From: Chthoniobacterales bacterium
GTDB lineage: Bacteria > Verrucomicrobiota > Verrucomicrobiia > Chthoniobacterales > JAATET01
DNA length: 49,618 bases
Reading direction: 5' to 3'
Assembly (NCBI GenBank): GCA_036569045.1
Contig: DATCRI010000057.1
Span: 1 to 49,618, forward strand
In this document: one piece after another, positions 40,331 to 48,386 of the stretch
Position numbering within the stretch: position 1 is the stretch's first letter
Layout of the letters: each line of letters begins with the position of its first letter
Notes under the pieces: model-generated
What the model was told of the DNA's origin: nothing
Databases searched by the model: none
Seen by the model: only the letters and a program-made list of their open reading frames with translations
Program-made: the position numbers and the translations under genes

Positions 40331-41440
40331 ATGAAGTTCAGCGTCACCAAAGAAAACCTTCTCGAAGGCCTCCAGAAAACCCAGAACGTCGTTAGCAATC
40401 GCACCACGCTTCCCGTGTTGTCGAACGTGCTCGTCGAGACCACCGACACCGGCGTTCGCCTCAGCACGACCGACATGGAAGTCGCCCTGCGCGTCGACGT
40501 GCCGGCGGTCATCGAGAAGCCCGGCGCCACCACGCTGCCGGCCCGTCGTTTGTTGAGCGTCGTCCGGGAGCTTCCCTCGAGCGAGATCCAGATCGAGACC
40601 GACGCGAAGAGCATCTCCGCCATTCGCAGCGGCCAGAGCTTCTTCAAGATCTTCGGCCTCGCGCGTGAGGAATTTCCGGCGTTCCCGAGCTCGAAGGACG
40701 CCCGCAGCCTCTCGCTGAAGCAGAGCGTGCTCCGCGATGGCCTGCGCAAGACCAGCTACGCGATCTCGATGGACGAGACCCGTTACGTGCTGAATGGCAT
40801 CCTCTTCTCCTTCAAGGAAAACACGCTCAAGCTCGTCGCCACCGACGGCCGCCGTCTCGCGCTTTTCGAAGAGACGATCGATGCCGAACTCGCCGGCAAG
40901 CTCGACCTCGACTTCATCGTCCCGACCAAGGCGATCAACGAGCTCCAGCGCCTCCTCAACGATGACGGTGACCTCACGCTTTCCGTGAGCGACAATCTCG
41001 TCTCCTTCGAGCTCAACGGCTCGCTGCTCGTCTCGAAGCTCGTCGACGGCAACTACCCGAACTACAAGCAGGTCATTCCCTCGAGCGAGGACGTCAAGGA
41101 AGTCGTCGCCCTCGAGCGCGAAACGTTCCTCACGACCGTGCGCCGCGTGTCGCTGCTCAGCAACGACAAGACCAGCTCGATCCGCCTCAATTTTACGAAG
41201 AACAACATCGAGGTCACCTCGAACACGCCGGAAATCGGCGAAGCGAAGGAATCCATCGCCGTCGCCTATCGCGGCCGCGATTTCTCGATCGCGTTCAATC
41301 CCGAGTATCTCATGGACCCGCTCAAGGCCCTGCCGAACGACGAGGTGAATCTTCACCTCATCGACGAGATGAGCCCCGGCGTCCTGAAGATCAACTCCGG
41401 CTTCCTCTACGTGATCATGCCGATGCGCGTCTCCGCGTAA
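40331..41440 (+). CDS. dnaN: DNA polymerase III beta subunit (sliding clamp)
   Basis: DnaN is the ring-shaped sliding clamp that tethers DNA polymerase III. The 369-residue protein starts MKFSVTKENLLEGLQKTQNV with NRTTLPVLSNVLVET, has three similar beta-alpha domains (DGRRLALFEETI in the second), and ends in GFLYVIMPMRVSA, where MPMR is the conserved C-terminal motif. Length is normal. A GC-rich hairpin lies 37 bases after the stop. Confidence 0.97.
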   Translation: MKFSVTKENLLEGLQKTQNVVSNRTTLPVLSNVLVETTDTGVRLSTTDMEVALRVDVPAVIEKPGATTLPARRLLSVVRELPSSEIQIETDAKSISAIRSGQSFFKIFGLAREEFPAFPSSKDARSLSLKQSVLRDGLRKTSYAISMDETRYVLNGILFSFKENTLKLVATDGRRLALFEETIDAELAGKLDLDFIVPTKAINELQRLLNDDGDLTLSVSDNLVSFELNGSLLVSKLVDGNYPNYKQVIPSSEDVKEVVALERETFLTTVRRVSLLSNDKTSSIRLNFTKNNIEVTSNTPEIGEAKESIAVAYRGRDFSIAFNPEYLMDPLKALPNDEVNLHLIDEMSPGVLKINSGFLYVIMPMRVSA

Positions 41441-41476
41441 TCGACTCGATCGTCGCCGGTCACCGCTATTTTCCTC

Positions 41477-41501
41477 CTCGCCCGGGCATCAACCGGGCGA
41501 G
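41477..41501 (+). terminator. Hairpin after dnaN, weak terminator candidate
   Basis: CTCGCCCGG (41477-41485) and CCGGGCGAG (41493-41501) form a perfect 9-bp stem with a 7-base loop. The following bases (CGATGGCTGTTTG) have only a weak T run, so termination may be partial or Rho-assisted. Confidence 0.4.
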
Positions 41502-41594
41502 CGATGGCTGTTTGCCTGCCGGAGTTTAGGGGATTGCCCCTCGCGTGGGATCGGGGAGCGGCCGGGACGGGGTTTTCGAGCGAAAACTGGTCCT

Positions 41595-42086
41595 ATGGAA
41601 CTCAACACCCTCAAGGATCTTTACATCCACGAACTCAAGGACCTCTACAGCGCCGAGAAGCAGATCATCAAGGCGCTCCCGAAGATGGCGAAAGCCGCCA
41701 CTCACCCGGACCTCGTCGCCGGCTTCAAGGCTCACCTCGAAGAAACGAAGGAACACGCCGCCCGGCTCGAGAAAATTCTCAAGAGCCTCGGGCAGACGAC
41801 CCGCGGACCGAAGTGCAAAGGCATGGAAGGTGTCGTTGCCGAGGGGGCGGAAATGATCGAGGAGGAGGCGGACGACGAAGTTCGCGACGCGGGCCTTATC
41901 GCCGCCGCCCAGCGCGTGGAGCATTACGAGATGGCTGGCTACGGCTCGGCTCGCACCTACGCGCAACTCCTCGGGGACAAGGAAGGCGCGAAACTCCTCC
42001 AGACGACGCTCGACGAGGAAGGCGCGACCGACAAGAAACTCACGGATCTGGCGGTCTCCGCCATCAATGTCGCTGCCGACAAGTAG
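41595..42086 (+). CDS. DUF892 ferritin-like protein (YciF/YciE type)
   Basis: This 163-residue protein has the DUF892 pattern: LKDLYIHELKDLYSAEKQII at the N-terminus, then AHLEETKEHAARLEKILKSL, AAQRVEHYEMAGYGSARTY and DEEGATDKKLTDLA. These are four helices of a ferritin-like bundle; the E-x6-Y and E-x-x-H pairs could hold a dimetal centre. YciE/YciF are stress-induced proteins of unclear role. ATG 41595 is used. The gene stands alone after dnaN and is convergent with the aldo/keto reductase gene. Confidence 0.93.
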   Translation: MELNTLKDLYIHELKDLYSAEKQIIKALPKMAKAATHPDLVAGFKAHLEETKEHAARLEKILKSLGQTTRGPKCKGMEGVVAEGAEMIEEEADDEVRDAGLIAAAQRVEHYEMAGYGSARTYAQLLGDKEGAKLLQTTLDEEGATDKKLTDLAVSAINVAADK

Positions 42087-42115
42087 CTCGCGCTCGCGCG
42101 CTTCGAGATTTGACC

Positions 42116-43150
42116 TCAGGACGTCGGAAACGGGTTCCGCTCGGCGAAGGCCATCTGGTGCCAATACGGATAGATCCTCGTCCGGGCGCTGGCCGCTTCG
42201 AGGCGGGCGACCTGGTCCGGTGCCAGGTTCCAGCCGACGGCGCCGAGATTCTGGCGGAGCTGTTCCTCGTTGCGCGCGCCAATGATGAGAGTGGCGACAG
42301 TCGGACGGTGGAGCAGCCAGTTCAGCGCGATCTGCGGGACGGATTTTCCGGTTTCCTCGGCGATCGCGTCGAGCACGTCGACGACGGAGTAAACGAATTC
42401 GTCGTCGACGGGAGGACCGTAGTCCATGCTTTGCGCATCGTTCAGGCGGGTGACAGCCGGCTTTTCCTGGCCGCGGCGAACCTTGCCGGTGAGGCGGCCC
42501 CAGCCGAGCGGGCTCCAGACCACGGCGCCGACCTTCTGGTCGAGGCCAAGCGGCATGAGCTCCCATTCGTAATCGCGGCCGATGAGCGAGTAGTAGGCCT
42601 GGTGCGCGACGTAGCGCGTGAGACCGAGGCGATCCGCCGTGGCGAGCGATTTCATGAGGTGCCAGCCGGAGAAGTTCGAGCAGCCGAGGTAGCGGATCTT
42701 GCCCGCGCGCACGAGGTCGTCGAGCGTGGCGAGCGTTTCCTCGACCGGAGTCATGGCATCGAAGCCGTGGAGTTGAAAGAGGTCGATGTAATCTGTGCCG
42801 AGGCGGCGGAGACTGCCCTCGACGGAGCGGATGAGGTGATGGCGCGACGAGCCCACGTCGTTCGGCCCTTCGCCGAGGCGAAACGTGGCCTTGGTGGAGA
42901 TCATCACGGCATCGCGGCGGCCCTTGATGGCCGCGCCGAGCACTTCCTCGGATTGCCCGGCGGAATAAATGTCGGCCGAATCGAACATGTTCAGGCCCGC
43001 CTCGAGGCAGATGTCGACGAGGCGCGTGGCCTCTTCCGGCCCCGTGGAACCCCAGGTTTTGAAAAACTCCGTGCCGCCGCCGAAAGTGCCCGTGCCCAGA
43101 CTCAGCACCGGAACCCGGAGGCCCGAACCGCCCAATTGTCGAAATTCCAT
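42116..43150 (-). CDS. Aldo/keto reductase
   Basis: This 344-residue NADPH-dependent reductase has a TIM barrel with the catalytic tetrad Asp57, Tyr62, Lys87 and His128: NMFDSADIYSAGQSEEVLG, MISTKATF and YIDLFQLHGFD. The N-terminus (MEFRQLGGSGLRVPVLSLGT) and the cofactor segment near the end (VATLIIGARNEEQLRQNLGA) are typical of the AKR group that includes YajO/YakC-like enzymes. Substrate is not predictable. It is transcribed towards the DUF892 gene; the tRNA lies 118 bases behind its start. Confidence 0.94.
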   Translation of the reverse strand: MEFRQLGGSGLRVPVLSLGTGTFGGGTEFFKTWGSTGPEEATRLVDICLEAGLNMFDSADIYSAGQSEEVLGAAIKGRRDAVMISTKATFRLGEGPNDVGSSRHHLIRSVEGSLRRLGTDYIDLFQLHGFDAMTPVEETLATLDDLVRAGKIRYLGCSNFSGWHLMKSLATADRLGLTRYVAHQAYYSLIGRDYEWELMPLGLDQKVGAVVWSPLGWGRLTGKVRRGQEKPAVTRLNDAQSMDYGPPVDDEFVYSVVDVLDAIAEETGKSVPQIALNWLLHRPTVATLIIGARNEEQLRQNLGAVGWNLAPDQVARLEAASARTRIYPYWHQMAFAERNPFPTS

Positions 43151-43268
43151 GGTGGATCACGATGCGCCGGGATCGGCAGAACGGAAGCGCCTTTCTGCAC
43201 TTTCCCGGAAAATTTTTTCTCGCGAGCCGGGAGGAGTGGCCGCAGGATGGCCCAGCATTTTCTCAAAT

Positions 43269-43340
43269 GCCGGCATAGCACAGTGGTAGTGCAACGGTTT
43301 TGTAAACCGTAGGTCATCGGTTCGAATCCGATTGCCGGCT
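43269..43340 (+). tRNA. tRNA-Thr (anticodon UGU)
   Basis: The 72-base cloverleaf is complete: acceptor GCCGGCA pairs with TGCCGGC, the D stem is GCAC/GTGC, the anticodon stem ACGGT/ACCGT encloses TTTGTAA (anticodon TGT), and the T arm has ATCGG-TTCGAAT-CCGAT. The discriminator base is T43340 and CCA is not encoded. UGU reads ACA (and by wobble other Thr codons). It stands alone, next to the type VII-like operon, whose candidate promoter begins 95 bases later. Confidence 0.95.
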
Positions 43341-43434
43341 TTCTTCTCGAAGGTCGCGAGGATTGGTCGGTCGTCTTCGGGCCGAAGCTCACTTTTCTGT
43401 GGCGCGGATTTTTTGAGGACGGCTCCCCGCGGCG

Positions 43435-43462
43435 TTGAAGAGGTCGGGCGAGGTGCTATTGT
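43435..43462 (+). promoter_or_regulatory. Candidate promoter of the type VII-like operon
   Basis: TTGAAG (43435-43440) and TATTGT (43457-43462) lie 16 bases apart, a fair sigma-70 match. It ends 43 bases before the WXG100-like start. Between them AAGGA (43493-43497) is a Shine-Dalgarno sequence at good spacing. Confidence 0.45.
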
Positions 43463-43505
43463 GGGGGCGTCAGTCCGGGTTTCGACAAGCGAAAGGAATC
43501 AAACT

Positions 43506-43778
43506 ATGGCACAGGCAATCATGGACCCGGAGGAAGTCCGCCGGTTTGCGACGGAGCTCAAGCGGTTCAATCAGGATGTCCAGGTGCGGGCGGCGTCGCT
43601 GCAGGCCCGATTTTCCGCCCTGGGAAGCAGTTGGCAGGATCAGGAGCACGAGAAGTTCGCGGAGGAGTTCGTCGCCACGATGAAGGCGCTCAAGAAATTC
43701 ATCGAGGTCTCGGACCAGCATGCGCCCTACCTGTTGCGAAAGGCGCAGCGGATCGAGCAGTATCTGGATCAACGCTGA
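43506..43778 (+). CDS. WXG100-like (ESAT-6 type) protein
   Basis: This 90-residue protein has the size and helix-turn-helix form of WXG100 proteins, the secreted or structural partners of type VII systems. Helix 1 is about residues 7-38, helix 2 about 47-88. The turn carries Trp43-Gln-Asp45 in place of W-x-G, and Phe51 lies eight positions after the Trp, as in W-x-G-x-A-x3-F. Asp replaces Gly at the third position. ATG 43506 is preceded by AAGGA eight bases upstream; the frame is open upstream but the leader looks random. It begins the four-gene operon. No signal peptide is visible. Confidence 0.8.
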   Translation: MAQAIMDPEEVRRFATELKRFNQDVQVRAASLQARFSALGSSWQDQEHEKFAEEFVATMKALKKFIEVSDQHAPYLLRKAQRIEQYLDQR

Positions 43779-43782
43779 CGGC

Positions 43783-44310
43783 ATGGCCATTCCCGCCCAG
43801 GCACACGTTACCTCGATCGATGCCCTCGGAACGTTCCGGGCAAATCTGGTGGTTTTTCGCGCCACGACCTCGCAGGCGCTCGACGAGTTGTTCGACGAAG
43901 TCCGTCGCACGCGGCAATGGATCCTCAACGACCGGCGCTTTCATTGGGAGGGCGAGGTGCGCCGGCGGCAGAAGAAGCTCGATCAGGCGCTGCAGGAGCT
44001 CATGGGCGCCCGGCTTTCCGATCTCCGGGCATCGACCGCCGCGCAGCAGAATGCCGTGACGAAGGCGCGGGCCGCGTTGCGCGAGGCGGAGGAGAAACTG
44101 CGGCGCGTGAAATACTGGGCGCGCAATTACGACCTCACGGCCGAACCTTTGGCCAAGCGACTCGGCGGGCTGCGCAGCTTTTTGGAACAGGATTTGCCGC
44201 GGGGAATTGCCGATCTGGCGGCCCGGCAGCGGGCGCTCGACGAATATGCCGGACGGCGCGCGGCGGCCAATCCAGAGCCCGCGAGCGAACCGCAGGAACC
44301 GACGACATGA
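43783..44310 (+). CDS. Coiled-coil protein in the type VII-like operon
   Basis: This 175-residue protein starts 4 bases after the WXG100-like stop. It is almost all helical: helices at about 10-50 and 56-125 (LRASTAAQQNAVTKARAALR, EAEEKLRRVKYW), then 130-160, and a Pro/Glu-rich tail. A literal Trp-Glu-Gly sits at residues 55-57 between two helices (FHWEGEVRRRQ), a WXG turn in a longer protein. This resembles long helical-hairpin substrates or chaperone-like partners (LXG or PPE-like in role, not sequence). No signal peptide or membrane segment. I do not recognise a named family. It overlaps the next gene by 4 bases. Confidence 0.72.
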   Translation: MAIPAQAHVTSIDALGTFRANLVVFRATTSQALDELFDEVRRTRQWILNDRRFHWEGEVRRRQKKLDQALQELMGARLSDLRASTAAQQNAVTKARAALREAEEKLRRVKYWARNYDLTAEPLAKRLGGLRSFLEQDLPRGIADLAARQRALDEYAGRRAAANPEPASEPQEPTT

Positions 44311-44519
44311 TTTTCAAGGGATGTGCCTCCACGCTGGCCCAGGCGGGCCGGAATCTTTCCTCCGAGTGGGAGGAAGCGCAGGCGCACTGGCGCGATGCGA
44401 AGGCCGCGGAATTTCAGCGGGAATATCTCGATCCCCTGCCGCCGCAGCTGGCGCGGGCCGTGGAGACGCTCGAGGAACTGGATCGACTGCTCGGAAAGGT
44501 GAGGCGGGAGTGTGAGTGA
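44307..44519 (+). CDS. Short WXG-like protein (70 aa)
   Basis: This 70-residue protein starts at ATG 44307 (ATGA overlap) and ends inside the ATPase gene start, so all four genes are tightly coupled. It repeats the first gene's signature: Trp28-Arg-Asp30 and Phe36 (W-x-D-x5-F, EAQAHWRDAKAAEFQRE), on a single helical hairpin with a shortened first helix. The C-terminal helix (VETLEELDRLLGKVRR) is amphipathic. It could be a second WXG-type partner forming a heterodimer with the 90-residue protein, as EsxA-EsxB do. That is inference from size and motif. Confidence 0.65.
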   Translation: MIFKGCASTLAQAGRNLSSEWEEAQAHWRDAKAAEFQREYLDPLPPQLARAVETLEELDRLLGKVRRECE

Positions 44520-47500
44520 CGTGCGCGAATTGGAAGTCGGCCGGGGCATGGAACGGCTCGAGCATTTGCGGGCGACCCTCGCGGCCTTTGCCAGCGAAGA
44601 GGCGGAACTCGGGCGTCGCCTGCGGGACCGACGTTATCGGCTGCAGCGAGCCTGCGACGATCGACTTGCGGAGGTGGACCGCCGGCTCGCGGACGCGCTC
44701 TCCGAGCGGGGCGCCGCTCTTTCCGAAAGCAAGCGGCGGCTCACCGAGCGGCATGACGCTCGCCGGCTGCGCATCCGCCGACTGCAGAGCGAGGGGCTGA
44801 GGAATCTGCCCAGGCTCGCCCGGCTCGAGCGCGAGCGCTGGCTGGGAGATCTGCAGATGCAGGAATTTCTGGTGACGCGGAAGCTCACCGCGGACCGCGA
44901 GGCTGCGGACAAGGCGTTTGAAAAAGTTTCCGCGGAGCTGGCGGCAATCGGATCCGACCTGCGGAATCTCGAGAGACGGGCGCGCGAGTATTTCACCGGC
45001 TACCTGAGCTTCCGCTGGCTGTTGCGGCGCGAGGGGGCCGTCGAAGCGGGGTCCCGGGAAAAGCTGGCGACCGTTCTGGCGCAGACGACGGAACGACTGC
45101 GCGAGTTCCGAAAGCTGCCGCTGCCGAAGGTCTTCAGCTTTCTGCCGCTGCCGGCGTTGCTCGTGTTGCTCGCGGTGGCGACCTTCCTCGTCGCGAGTTC
45201 CTTCCCGGGTATCTTCACTGGCGTGGTGCTGGCCGGAGCGCTGGTGATGATCGCGCTGATCGCGGTGCATTTCGTGAGTCGACGGCAGGCCAAGCCGCTG
45301 GCGGAAGCCGTGGCGGCGGGAATCGCCGAGGCGCGCGGGTTGCATTCCGCCTGGCGGGCGGCAGCGCTCGCGGAGCACGAGCGGGCGTGTGAACGGATCA
45401 AGGGCGAGCTCGCGCGGACGAGCACGCAGATCGAGGGGCAGTGGACGCGGGGAGACGAGATCAAGATCGATTTCGAGGCCCGTGTGCGGTCCAAACTCGA
45501 AGCGCGGGTGCCGCGCGCGCTCGCGGCGAATGACAAGGCCCTGAAGGACCGGTTGGCGCGCCTCGGCGAGACGGAGGAGACCGGCGAGGTGCGGGCTGAT
45601 TTCGAGCGCCAACGGGCGGCGATTACCGCGGAGTGCGCGACGGGGAATGCCGGGGTCGACGCCGATGAGGTCCAGCGTTGGAGCGAACTCGAGGCGCGCT
45701 GGCAACGGGAGATCGAGCGGATTTATGCGGAGGTGGCCGGATTGAATGCGCTCGCCGCGGCGGCTTTCCCGGAATGGAGCCAGGCGCTCGTGGAGGCGTG
45801 GATGCCGCCGACGGAGTTCACGCCGGCGACGAAATTCGGGCGGCTCGACGTGGAGATTCCCGCGCCGATCGGCACCGACAGATCGCGGTTGCGGCTGCCC
45901 GGGCCGGCGCGTCTTTCGATTCCGCTCGCGCTCACGTATCCGCAGCACGGCTCGTTGCTTTTCGAGTCGAGTGCTTCCGGTGGAGCGGCGGTGATCGACT
46001 GCCTGAACCACATCATCCTGCGGCTGCTGGCGACCACGCCGCCGGGCAAGCTGAGTTTCACGATCGTCGATCCGGTCGGACTTGGGCAGAACTTTGCGGG
46101 GTTGATGCATCTCGGCGATTACGAGGAGAGCCTGATCAGCCGGCGGATCTGGACGCAGGCGGACCAGATCGAGGAGCGGCTGGCGGATCTCAGCCAGCAC
46201 ATCGAGAAGGTCATCCAGATGTATCTGCGCAACGAGTATCCGACGATCGTCGAATACAACGCGCAGGCGGGGAGCACGGCAGAGAAGTTTCACTTCCTGG
46301 TGATCGCGGATTTCCCCGCGAATTTCAGCGAGGTCGCGCTGAAGCGGCTGCAGAGCATCCTGGCGAGCGGTCCGCGCTGCGGGGTCTACACGCTCATTCA
46401 CTGGGATCGGCGGCAACCGGTGCCATCGGGCTTCGTGGCGGAGGAGTTGCGCAAGAGCAGCATTTGCATCCAGACTGACACCGACGGCGTGAGCCTGGAG
46501 AGCGAGTCCTCGGCGCTCGAAGCCCAGCTCGTGCTCGATACCGCGCCGGATGCCGCGCTGGCGCTGGAGCTCACGCATCGGATCGGCGCGCGCAGCGTGG
46601 ATGCGGGCCAGGTGCAGGTGCCGTTTCGCGCGATTGCGCCGACCGAGGAGGAGCTGTGGGCCGCCGACACGACGAACGAGCTGCGCGTGGCGATCGGTCG
46701 AACGGGCGCGACGAAGCGGCAGATGCTGGCGATCGGCAAGGGCACGCGGCAGCACGCGCTGATTGCGGGCAAGACGGGCTCCGGCAAGTCGACGCTGTTT
46801 CACGTGATCATCACGAATCTCGCGCTCGCGTGCAGTCCGGAGCAGGTGGAGTTCTACCTCATCGATTTCAAGAAGGGCGTGGAGTTCAAATGCTACGCGA
46901 CGAAGCGGCTGCCGCACGCGCGCGTGGTGGCGATCGAGAGCGATCGCGAGTTCGGGCTCAGCGTGCTCCAGCGCGTGGACGACGAGCTGCGTCGGCGCGG
47001 CGATGTCTTCCGCAAGCTCGGCGTGCAGGATCTCGCCGGCTACCAGCGGGCCAGTGGCGGGAAGCCGATGCCGCGGTCGCTCCTGATGATCGATGAGTTC
47101 CAGGAATTCTTCGTCGAGGACGACGCCATTGCGCAGAGCGCGTCGGTGTTGCTCGATCGGATCGTGCGGCAGGGGCGCGCCTTTGGCATCCACGTGCTGC
47201 TTGGCTCGCAGACGCTGGGCGGGGCGTATTCCCTCGCCCGCGCGACGCTCGGGCAGATGGTCATTCGCATCGCCCTGCAGTGCAACGAGGCGGACGCGTA
47301 TCTCATCATGGACGACGGCAATGCCGCACCGCGGCTGCTTTCGCGGCCGGGTGAGGGCATTTACAACGACGCCGCCGGCGCGGTGGAGGGCAATAGCCCG
47401 TTCCAGGTCGTGTGGCTGCCGGAGGAGGAGCGCGACGCGTGCCTGGACAAGGTGCGTCAGCTCGCGGAGCAGAGGCCGGGCATGGACGCGGCGCCGGTGG

Positions 47501-48378
47501 TCTTCGAGGGCAATGCGCCCGCCGATGTCGCGGAGAATCCGTTGCTCGCCAGGGTGCTGCGGACCCGGCCGAAGTCCGCGCCGGTCGCGGCGCGGGCCTG
47601 GCTCGGCGCGCCGAATTCCATCAAGGGACCGACGGAGGTCGTCTTTCAGCGGCAGGGCGGCAACAACCTGCTGATCGTCGGCCAGCGGGACGAGGCGGCC
47701 TTGACGATGCTCGGCAACGCGTTGCTCGCGCTCGGCGCGCAGTTTCCAGCGGATGCGGCGCGCTTCGTTTTTCTGCACAATGCCGCTCCGGGCTCGGCCG
47801 ACGCAGAGTTTCTCGACCGGGTGGTGGCGGCCGTGCCGCAGGAGGTCACGGTGGCGACTGGAGCGGGTGTCGCGGAGGTGCTGTCTGATCTCGCGGGGGA
47901 GTTGAAGCGACGCGAGGAGGGGGGCGGCGCGCCGGTGTTCGTCTTCGTGCATGGATTGCAACGATTCCGGAAATTGCGCGCCGACGAGGAGTTCGACTTT
48001 TCCTTTGCCGAAGCCGAGGCCGAGCCGAAGCCGGCGGCGCGGTTTGCGGAACTGGTTGCCGAAGGCAGCGGGCACGGGATGCACCTGCTCGTGTCGATGG
48101 ACACCTTCAATAGCGTGAATCGCTTCCTGAGCCGGAAGGCGCTGGCGGAGTTTGAAATGCGCGTGGTTTTCCAGATGAGCGCGAACGACTCGGCCAGCCT
48201 GATCGATTCCCCGAAGGCCAGTGGGCTGGGCCTGCACCGCGCGCTGCTTCACAACGAGCACGAGGGCACGTTGGAAACCTTCCGACCCTACGCGATGCCC
48301 GACGCCGCCTGGCTGGCGAAGGCTCCGGGCCGGCGGACGCGGGGCGTCACGCTCGATGCCGTGCAGCCGCCGGCGTGA
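44512..48378 (+). CDS. FtsK/EssC-like membrane ATPase with three ATPase modules
   Basis: This 1288-residue protein starts at GTG 44512. Residues 1-200 are coiled coil. Two transmembrane helices follow at about 208-228 and 233-253, then more coiled coil to about 410. Module 1 (about 450-700) keeps an FtsK-like frame (LSFTIVDPVGLGQNF) but its P-loop position lacks GKS/T. Module 2 (about 720-960) is the active one: Walker A GKTGSGKST at 753-761, Walker B LLMIDEF with Asp861-Glu862, and a sensor-like LLGSQTL at 896-902. Module 3 (about 1030-1280) has the fold but no GKT (LLIVGQRDEAAL). EssC/EccC ATPases export WXG100 proteins with a similar multi-module plan. The gene ends the operon. Confidence 0.85.
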   Translation: MSDVRELEVGRGMERLEHLRATLAAFASEEAELGRRLRDRRYRLQRACDDRLAEVDRRLADALSERGAALSESKRRLTERHDARRLRIRRLQSEGLRNLPRLARLERERWLGDLQMQEFLVTRKLTADREAADKAFEKVSAELAAIGSDLRNLERRAREYFTGYLSFRWLLRREGAVEAGSREKLATVLAQTTERLREFRKLPLPKVFSFLPLPALLVLLAVATFLVASSFPGIFTGVVLAGALVMIALIAVHFVSRRQAKPLAEAVAAGIAEARGLHSAWRAAALAEHERACERIKGELARTSTQIEGQWTRGDEIKIDFEARVRSKLEARVPRALAANDKALKDRLARLGETEETGEVRADFERQRAAITAECATGNAGVDADEVQRWSELEARWQREIERIYAEVAGLNALAAAAFPEWSQALVEAWMPPTEFTPATKFGRLDVEIPAPIGTDRSRLRLPGPARLSIPLALTYPQHGSLLFESSASGGAAVIDCLNHIILRLLATTPPGKLSFTIVDPVGLGQNFAGLMHLGDYEESLISRRIWTQADQIEERLADLSQHIEKVIQMYLRNEYPTIVEYNAQAGSTAEKFHFLVIADFPANFSEVALKRLQSILASGPRCGVYTLIHWDRRQPVPSGFVAEELRKSSICIQTDTDGVSLESESSALEAQLVLDTAPDAALALELTHRIGARSVDAGQVQVPFRAIAPTEEELWAADTTNELRVAIGRTGATKRQMLAIGKGTRQHALIAGKTGSGKSTLFHVIITNLALACSPEQVEFYLIDFKKGVEFKCYATKRLPHARVVAIESDREFGLSVLQRVDDELRRRGDVFRKLGVQDLAGYQRASGGKPMPRSLLMIDEFQEFFVEDDAIAQSASVLLDRIVRQGRAFGIHVLLGSQTLGGAYSLARATLGQMVIRIALQCNEADAYLIMDDGNAAPRLLSRPGEGIYNDAAGAVEGNSPFQVVWLPEEERDACLDKVRQLAEQRPGMDAAPVVFEGNAPADVAENPLLARVLRTRPKSAPVAARAWLGAPNSIKGPTEVVFQRQGGNNLLIVGQRDEAALTMLGNALLALGAQFPADAARFVFLHNAAPGSADAEFLDRVVAAVPQEVTVATGAGVAEVLSDLAGELKRREEGGGAPVFVFVHGLQRFRKLRADEEFDFSFAEAEAEPKPAARFAELVAEGSGHGMHLLVSMDTFNSVNRFLSRKALAEFEMRVVFQMSANDSASLIDSPKASGLGLHRALLHNEHEGTLETFRPYAMPDAAWLAKAPGRRTRGVTLDAVQPPA

Positions 48379-48386
48379 GAGCGGCA

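Noticed and set aside
41504-43312. 602-residue plus-strand frame across the DUF892 and aldo/keto reductase genes
   Set aside because: It is antisense to the reductase and overlaps DUF892 in another frame; it has no protein-like features.
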